Assembly: GCA_011634665.1 (NCBI GenBank)
Contig: WAEK01000005.1
Location: 1,284,501-1,348,500 of the forward strand
Reading direction: 5' to 3'
Length of the DNA stretch: 64,000 bases
From: Mortierella sp. BCC40632
Taxonomy: Eukaryota > Mortierellomycota > Mortierellomycetes > Mortierellales > Mortierellaceae
The notes beneath the pieces are model-generated. The model did not search any database, was not told where the DNA came from, and saw only the letters and a program-made list of their open reading frames with translations. The position numbers and the translations under genes were made by a program. This document shows positions 58,601 to 64,000 of the stretch, in pieces. Position 1 is the first letter of the stretch, and each line of letters begins with the position of its first letter.

Positions 58601-59677
58601 AAGAAAAACGAAGAAAAAAGCGGACCCACTCATATATTTTCTGACTTTACTCATTGAATAGCCATTGATAGTATCGAGGAAGGTCTGTCATTTAGCTCAT
58701 ACTGCTTGGACAGGAACCAGGAGCACATGTATGGTCTTTTGGGATCATTGATTCAGGAGACCAACTTTGACAACCTTGACAAGCTCCGCACGTTGATTCA
58801 AGGAGTATGTACACAGGCTTTTGAACCCTACTCTATTTCTATTCTTATTATCTTCTTGTCCTAACTCTTTGTATGGTGCCTTTCCATATTTTTAGAATGC
58901 TTCGGCCTTGTCAAACTCGGTGGCTGATTCGGGACATGTCTTTGCCAGAACGAGTGCTGGTGCAAGCTTGACACCTGCCGGAGTAAGTCATAAGGATCTT
59001 TATCAACTCCTAATGAATGGGGGATAAAAAAGAATGATGACTGAGGAAATGGAGGGGAACCTTCAAAACGGGCACTGACAAAAAAAGACAATCTGATCAA
59101 ACAATTATTTTCTAGGATGCATCTGAACTCTATGGTGGAATGACCCAGGTTCAGTTCATGAACAAGCTCTCAGAAATGGAAGATTTGACTGAGGTCTCTC
59201 AAAAGCTCAAGGAGATTGCACTTTTGGCGATCAAGCGATCGAACCTCCGACTCGCCGTCACCTGTGGTGATGACCAAATGTCGCGAAATGAGAATATTGT
59301 TGGACAGTTCGTTTCTCGTCTGGATGCCTCGCCATCTATTGCGAGCACCTCTCAGGTAAGATCGTCTTTCTGAAGTGAAAGAGAGAAAAAAAATAGTGAA
59401 CAAGCAAGATTTGTTTGTGAAATAGGTACTAACATGGTGTCTATCTCTCTCTCCTCTTCCCCCATCATTAAATCATATCTAGGTTCCTTTCTTGCCATCA
59501 TACAGGAACTCTTTCTTCCCATTGCCCTATGGCATCAACTTTACGGCACAATGTCTTCGTGGCGTCCCTTATACTCATGAGGATGGACCCAAGCTTCAGG
59601 TGGGTTGGGCGGACCAAATTAATAACATTGTCAGATCTTTATTGGCACAGAACTAACATCTATCTCTGCCACTCTGT

Positions 59678-59727
<50 letters not shown>

Positions 59728-60279
59728 TGTTGGTTTAGATCTTGGCATCGCTCATGTCAAACCTCTATCTTCACCGGGAGATCCGTGAGAAGAATGGTGC
59801 TTATGGAGGAGGAGCAGGTTATTCCTCTACTGGAGGCGTCTTTTCATTCTACTCTTACCGGGATCCAAGCCCCAAAAAGACACTTTCGACATACAAGGAT
59901 TCCGTCCGCTGGGCACTGGATCGCGCTGATTTCACAGAGCAAGAGTTGACGGAGGCTAAGCTCTCACTTTTCCAAAGGATGGATACACCTGTCAGCGCAG
60001 CCGAGGAAGGAATGGTTCTCTTTACAGAAGGCATCACAGACGAGATGCGTCAAAAGTAAGTATCTCATAGTCTAGTACTCTTTAGGAAGAATGGCCCAAG
60101 AGTGATCTGGAGGTACTTCTTCATACTCTTCCTCTTCTAACCTCGCATGTTTGATCATTTTTTGAAATAGGCGGAGAGAGCAGCTTCTTTCGGTGAGCAG
60201 TTCTGATGTCAAGGATGCTGCCAGTCGTTACTTGTTGGATAAGGAGTCGAGTCATTGCATTCTTGGAGATCAAGAATAG
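55680..60279 (+). CDS. CYM1: mitochondrial presequence protease Cym1/PreP (M16C metallopeptidase)
   Basis: Fifteen exons: 55680-55892, 56006-56264, 56365-56517, 56629-57006, 57123-57181, 57292-57591, 57701-57793, 57884-58330, 58427-58538, 58662-58804, 58896-58982, 59116-59355, 59483-59599, 59739-60055, 60171-60279; 1008 residues (yeast Cym1 989). It degrades cleaved presequences and other unstructured peptides in the mitochondrial matrix. N-terminus: Arg/Ser-rich presequence. Inverted zinc motif HILEH at 122-126, with the distal Glu223 in GIVYNEMKG. Further family blocks: [63 protein letters not shown]. All catalytic residues are present, so it should be active. Intron 13 contains T44. Confidence 0.95.
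59681..59724. repeat. T44 tract in CYM1 intron 13
   Basis: Forty-four T, ending 14 bases before the acceptor AG at 59737-59738. Confidence 0.95.
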
Positions 60280-60511
60280 GCTGTACCTTAATGTCTAGGG
60301 ACCTCCTTTTTTTTTTAGATGCTATTTTTCTTTTCTTTCACTTTCTCTTTTAGAAGCATTAAAAGTAGATTGTCCTTTCCCATGATCCACAACAACAACA
60401 ACAGTAACAAAGGAATTGTAGAGACCTTTCAAGGATTCCTTTTTTTTTTTTTTTTTTTTTTTTTTTCTTCTTTTTCTTTAAAAAGGGATAGAGTGAAAAA
60501 AAAAAATCTAT

Positions 60512-62519
60512 TTATACTTCTGTAATAGCATCTTCATCGTCCTCTTCCTTCAACTCCTTGATCTCGGGTGCCTCATCTCTCATCAACATTTGAACAATCT
60601 GTTCCGCAATCTCCTGAACTCGTTCTTCTGTTTCAGCCAAATGCATCTTTTGAATAACAGGGTACGTCTTCTTCTCACGAAGATAATCACGTCCTGGTCG
60701 TGTAGTGGTCAAAAGAATCAAGCCCTCCAAAAGAGTTTCACGAAGATGAGCATCCGACTCGCGTTTCTAGTACGAGGTTAGGAGAGGGAAGAAAAAAAAA
60801 AAAAAAAAAAAAATCGAAACGGGTGAGTTGTATGTTGGAGAAGGGGAGAAGTGTGCTACAGGAGGGAAAAAAGGAGGAATCTAGGCTTGACGCGTCAAAA
60901 TTTACCTTTGTTGGTGGCAAGAGCTGGATATCCTCAGGCATACCCTCCATATCCTACACACACACACACAAAAAAAAAAAAAAAAACACCAAGATACAGT
61001 TAATCACTCGATGTCAAAGAAAAGGGAGTTGTGAGATGGAAAGCAATCCTGCATAACCGCTTTTTTTTTTTGACATACATCAATATCAAACTCCTCGGGT
61101 CCGCAGAGTGGGAGCAAAATGTATGGGAGAACGTTGATGTCCTGTTCATCCAAGAGAGCAGAGTGGTTCTCAACTGAGAATGTGGCGTTCCTATTGGTTA
61201 ATAGAAAGTGAAAAAAAAAATAAAATAAAAAAACCATCAGAACCACTCTCTTTGGAGATCACTACCTACCAAAACATTCAGTAGTCAAGAAAAAAAAAAA
61301 AAAAAAAAAAAAGTGCATCCGACCCAATGCCTATTGTCCCTCGAGATTATTCTTACTTGATAGTGGTGATGACACCTCCACGACGGATGACACTAGGGTG
61401 CTCTGTGAAGCAGACAATCTTTGACAAGGGCGAGAGTCCCTCCGAATCCTTCTTAAACAAAAGAGTCCGACCAAGAGGAAGTGCTGCCAAAGTAGCAAAC
61501 ACACTTGCCAAAAAGTCATAGTTGCACTGAGGGTTGTAGCTCTTGTCTGTTCCCTTCATAAAAATATCGGCAAGTTGTCCAACGGCATTCGTGGCCACAC
61601 TGAGACCCTCCACGGGCTTGGTCTCAAGTGCCAACAACTTGCCTGAAATCGACTCGTTTTTGCACATGTTGGAAAGAAGCATGCAGCCGAGATCTCCCAA
61701 AATGTTGGTTTTCGACTAGAAGAAAAAGAACGCGCTGTGAGTTTCCCGTGGCTGTCCGGTAAAGCATTGAAATTCGATCTCCTGGTTGGTTGAGGCAGAG
61801 TCTGAAAAAAAGGACTTACGATGATGATCTGGAAAACGAGGTATTGAATAAAGTCAACATCGTCCAGTTCCGCACAGATAGTGCTCTCTCCCGAAAGATT
61901 GATAAGAGAACGAAGCGCGTCGTGTGCGATGACCTATTATCCCCCGTGAGGAGTTGACATGCCGAAAGAAAATAAAGCACTTTGTCAGAGGTTTGACCGA
62001 ATGAAGGCTCATTTTTTCCTTTCCTTTCCTTTTCCAAACCGCAGTAAAACGCGACAGAGAGAGATGTGTCTCTTCACCTGGTCCTGCTTGACGAGAGCCT
62101 TCAGATCCTTGGTGAGCGATTTCGCGTGCTTCAAGAACACTTGAAAGAACTGAGAAGAGGGATCTGTGAAGGAGACAATGTTGTGGATAGCAATTTGGCG
62201 GACCTAGGGTGGCAAAGTAAGTTGAGAACGCTTTTGTTAGCTCTCAAAATAAAAGAAGGGAAAAAAAAAGGAGTATATGCAAGTCGATTTTTTTCAAGTG
62301 CCCAAGTCCAGTCCAATGGAGCAATAGGCGGGCATTTACCTCCATTCTGGCATCATGCAAGAATGGCAACAGCTTCATGCATGCAAGGCGAATTATAAAA
62401 AAAAAAATAGGAAAAATGGTCAGCTACTGGGATGCAGAGGAATGAAAATTTCACGCATGGTCGGCAGATTTTCATCGGCCAGGGAGAGAGGGCTGTACCT
62501 CTTCGATTTGAGAATCCAT
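60512..62519 (-). CDS. HGH1: HGH1 family eEF2-folding chaperone
   Basis: Eight exons: 62519-62499, 62372-62340, 62203-62078, 61933-61820, 61715-61357, 61190-61079, 60953-60906, 60766-60512; 355 residues (yeast and human about 390). Armadillo-type helical protein: LLPFLHDARMEVRQIAIHNIVS, HDALRSLINLSGE, KTNILGDLGCMLLSNMCK, then the DUF383/DUF384 blocks INVLPYILLPLCGPEEFD, GMPEDIQLLPPTK and LILLTTTRPGRDYLREKKTYPV. Hgh1 works with TRiC/CCT and Cns1 to fold translation elongation factor 2. The first two exons are 21 and 33 bases. The C-terminus is acidic (ELKEEDDEDAI). Tail-to-tail with CYM1, 232 bases apart; that gap holds a T-tract near 60440-60466. Introns hold A-tracts near 60791-60813, 60971-60987 and 61289-61312. 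Confidence 0.92.
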
Positions 62520-62950
62520 GGTTATCTAAACTCGGTGGGGGGTGAATGGCAAGCAAGACTAAGGAAGGAAGGATGAATACCTCTGCGCACTGTCCATGTC
62601 GTTCAAGGCGGAGTCCTGGAGACTAGTAAGCCACTATTGCAAACAGCAGCCTGCGCCAGAAGACGTGCCCTGGCTGTCACACAGAAGGGAGAAGGGAGGG
62701 GAGACGCCCTGACCAGAGAGCTGCACTCCACATTAGTGCTCTTCTCTCTTTCTTCCTCTTTTTCTCTCTCTCTCCCTTTCCTCCCTTTCCATCAAACCAC
62801 CAGCCAGTGCATTCCTTCTAAAGTCAAGGTTGCCCAAAACTCTTTACTATTCACACACCCATCTCCAGGAATTAGTTCCCATCATCTAAAGACGCTCTCT
62901 GTTCGCCATCGCTGTCGCATCACCGACTCGTGTTTGTTCGGCTTGTGTAA
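62520..62950. promoter_or_regulatory. divergent promoter HGH1 / unknown gene
   Basis: 431 bases between opposite starts, with a pyrimidine-rich half (62740-62800) before the plus-strand gene. No clear TATA box. Confidence 0.5.
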
Positions 62951-64000
62951 ATGTCAAACATGGCCACCATTACGACCACAGCAACAAAACGCAAGGCTAC
63001 AGCAGAGCCAGCTTCATCTGACTCGACTAGCAAGACAGAGACAACTTTTTTTGAAGGAATCGCCTCTTGGTTCGATCGCAGTTCCTGGGAACCACTCAGT
63101 AATGCCTAGACTCAATAAGCAGACAGGACCCTTTTTTTTTTTTTTTTTTCTCTCTCTTTGGGACCTTGCTTGTGTTGCGATGAAATTTGGATGGTCCATG
63201 TGTCCATGGCCCATGAACTAACTCGCTTGCCTCTTTTCTTTTCAAATGCTCGCATGCGTTTATGCTCATTCCATAGTTTTTCAACAACAGAAAAAGAAAA
63301 GGGACTGGGTCGGCGCCTATCCTACACCTCAAAGTCAACGACGGATATATTACTTTGGTGGAGTGGCGCAAAAAGATGAGGGCAACAGTGGCGAGTCAGA
63401 AACCTATCCAGGACGATATGGACGTCGGTATTCCCCCGGCTCGGAAACTTTTTCAGTACCGGCAACTCCAGAACTCACCAGGCCGTATCAACTCGAGCCA
63501 TACACAAAAACAGCTTCACTCCTGGCACCAGGATCACGAGGGGGTAAACACCGACAAGGTTCGCCTTCTCTTTCGTCTTCCTCTATTCCCGGATCTCCCG
63601 GTTCATCGGTCGACCATTCTCAGGAGCAGGAGGCCACGGAATCAGAGTTGACATCACTATCATCATCACCATCATCATCATCATCACCATTACCGTTGTC
63701 AGCAGACTTTAAACAATCTTTGGATGGTGCTGCTCGCCAGCTAGCGCCAAAGTCGTATCGTCTGTTTGGCCACCAATTCAAGTCTCGAGTGATGGACCAG
63801 TCTACACTACTGAAAGCGCGTCCACGCAACTATGCCAGCAAATCTCAGAATACTACGTCATTGCTCCAGAGCAAGGTATGAGAACTTTATCAACTAATGC
63901 TCAAGAGTTTTGCAATCTATGTTTGTGCTGGCAGTGCCCGAGCTGACTTTTTTTTTTTTTTTTTTTTTTTTCTGGATCACTATTTGAAGTATAACAAAGA
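62951..64000 (+). CDS. unknown Ser/Pro-rich protein, cut off by the right edge
   Basis: Two visible exons: 62951-63098 and 63277-63875, then a donor GTATGAG and an unfinished intron. About 249 residues are visible. The second ATG at 62960 is an alternative start. N-terminus: Thr/Ala-rich with a KRK patch, then a short hydrophobic/aromatic helix-like segment (FFEGIASWFDRSSWEPL). Exon 2 opens with QQQKKKRDWVGAYPTPQ and continues with Ser/Pro/Tyr-rich, probably disordered sequence (SSSIPGSPGSSVDHSQEQ, then a run of Ser codons from a TCA/ATC repeat). I do not recognise the family. The joined exons keep frame, and the basic and Ser-rich composition suggests a nuclear or regulatory protein, but this is a guess. 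A T-tract at 63131-63150 lies in intron 1 and another near 63951-63971. Confidence 0.55.

Overview
The window looks like nuclear DNA of an early-diverging filamentous fungus. I would guess Mucoromycota, most likely a Mortierella-like lineage; this is inferred from gene content and style, not from a search. The support is compact genes with many short GT-AG introns, TATA boxes and AATAAA signals, fungal genes (ENA-type Na+ pump, Pho84-type phosphate transporter, Ecm33-like GPI protein, Cdc15/SepH-type kinase, Cym1), and a very high density of A/T homopolymers and CT/GA/ATT microsatellites in introns and between genes. There are about 19 protein genes plus one possible terminal exon at the left edge. 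No rRNA, tRNA, CRISPR array or recognisable transposon was seen. Splice junctions were read by eye; for every complete multi-exon gene the joined exons keep one open frame to a stop.

Layout. 1-5000: possible last exon of a gene entering from the left; a cytosolic lectin made of five repeats plus a cyanovirin-type (CVNH) domain (1836-2981); then a 1.9 kb stretch with protein-like fragments but no gene I can close. 4925-10253 (-): the most unusual gene, a 1323-residue protein joining a calponin-homology domain, a Cdc15/SepH-like kinase and a C1 zinc domain. It is divergent from a PP4R1-like HEAT protein (12538-17571, +). 17691-18233 (-): small secreted protein. 21169-24425 (+) ENA-type Na+ ATPase and 26170-27753 (+) Pho84-type phosphate transporter, head to tail. 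29011-32476 (+): ribosomal protein S16 and a mitochondrial Tim44/mL45-like protein. 32729-36483 (-): DHA2-type MFS transporter and ribosomal protein L13. 38137-41627 (+): predicted N-myristoylated LRR protein with a C-terminal Cys cluster. 44011-46891 (+): monocarboxylate-porter-like MFS protein. 47250-52134 (-): HAD 'Swiss Army Knife' protein and an Ecm33-like GPI wall protein. 52878-53693 (+): small Rieske-type protein. 53849-55436 (-): LENG1/CIR-N protein. 55680-60279 (+): presequence protease Cym1/PreP in 15 exons. 60512-62519 (-): HGH1, the eEF2 chaperone. 62951 to the right edge (+): unknown, cut off.

How genes may work together: this is mostly ordinary housekeeping and transport. Themes are cytokinesis/phosphatase signalling (kinase and PP4R1 sharing a 2.3 kb divergent promoter), ion and phosphate uptake (ENA next to PHO84), translation (RPS16, RPL13, HGH1), mitochondrial protein handling (mL45-like, Cym1) and cell surface (Ecm33-like, small secreted protein). 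No operon-like system or defence island is visible. The best candidates for something undescribed are the CH-kinase-C1 fusion with an HCD catalytic loop, the cysteine-free repeat-CVNH lectin, the LRR protein with a paired-Cys cluster, and the disordered-tail Rieske protein.
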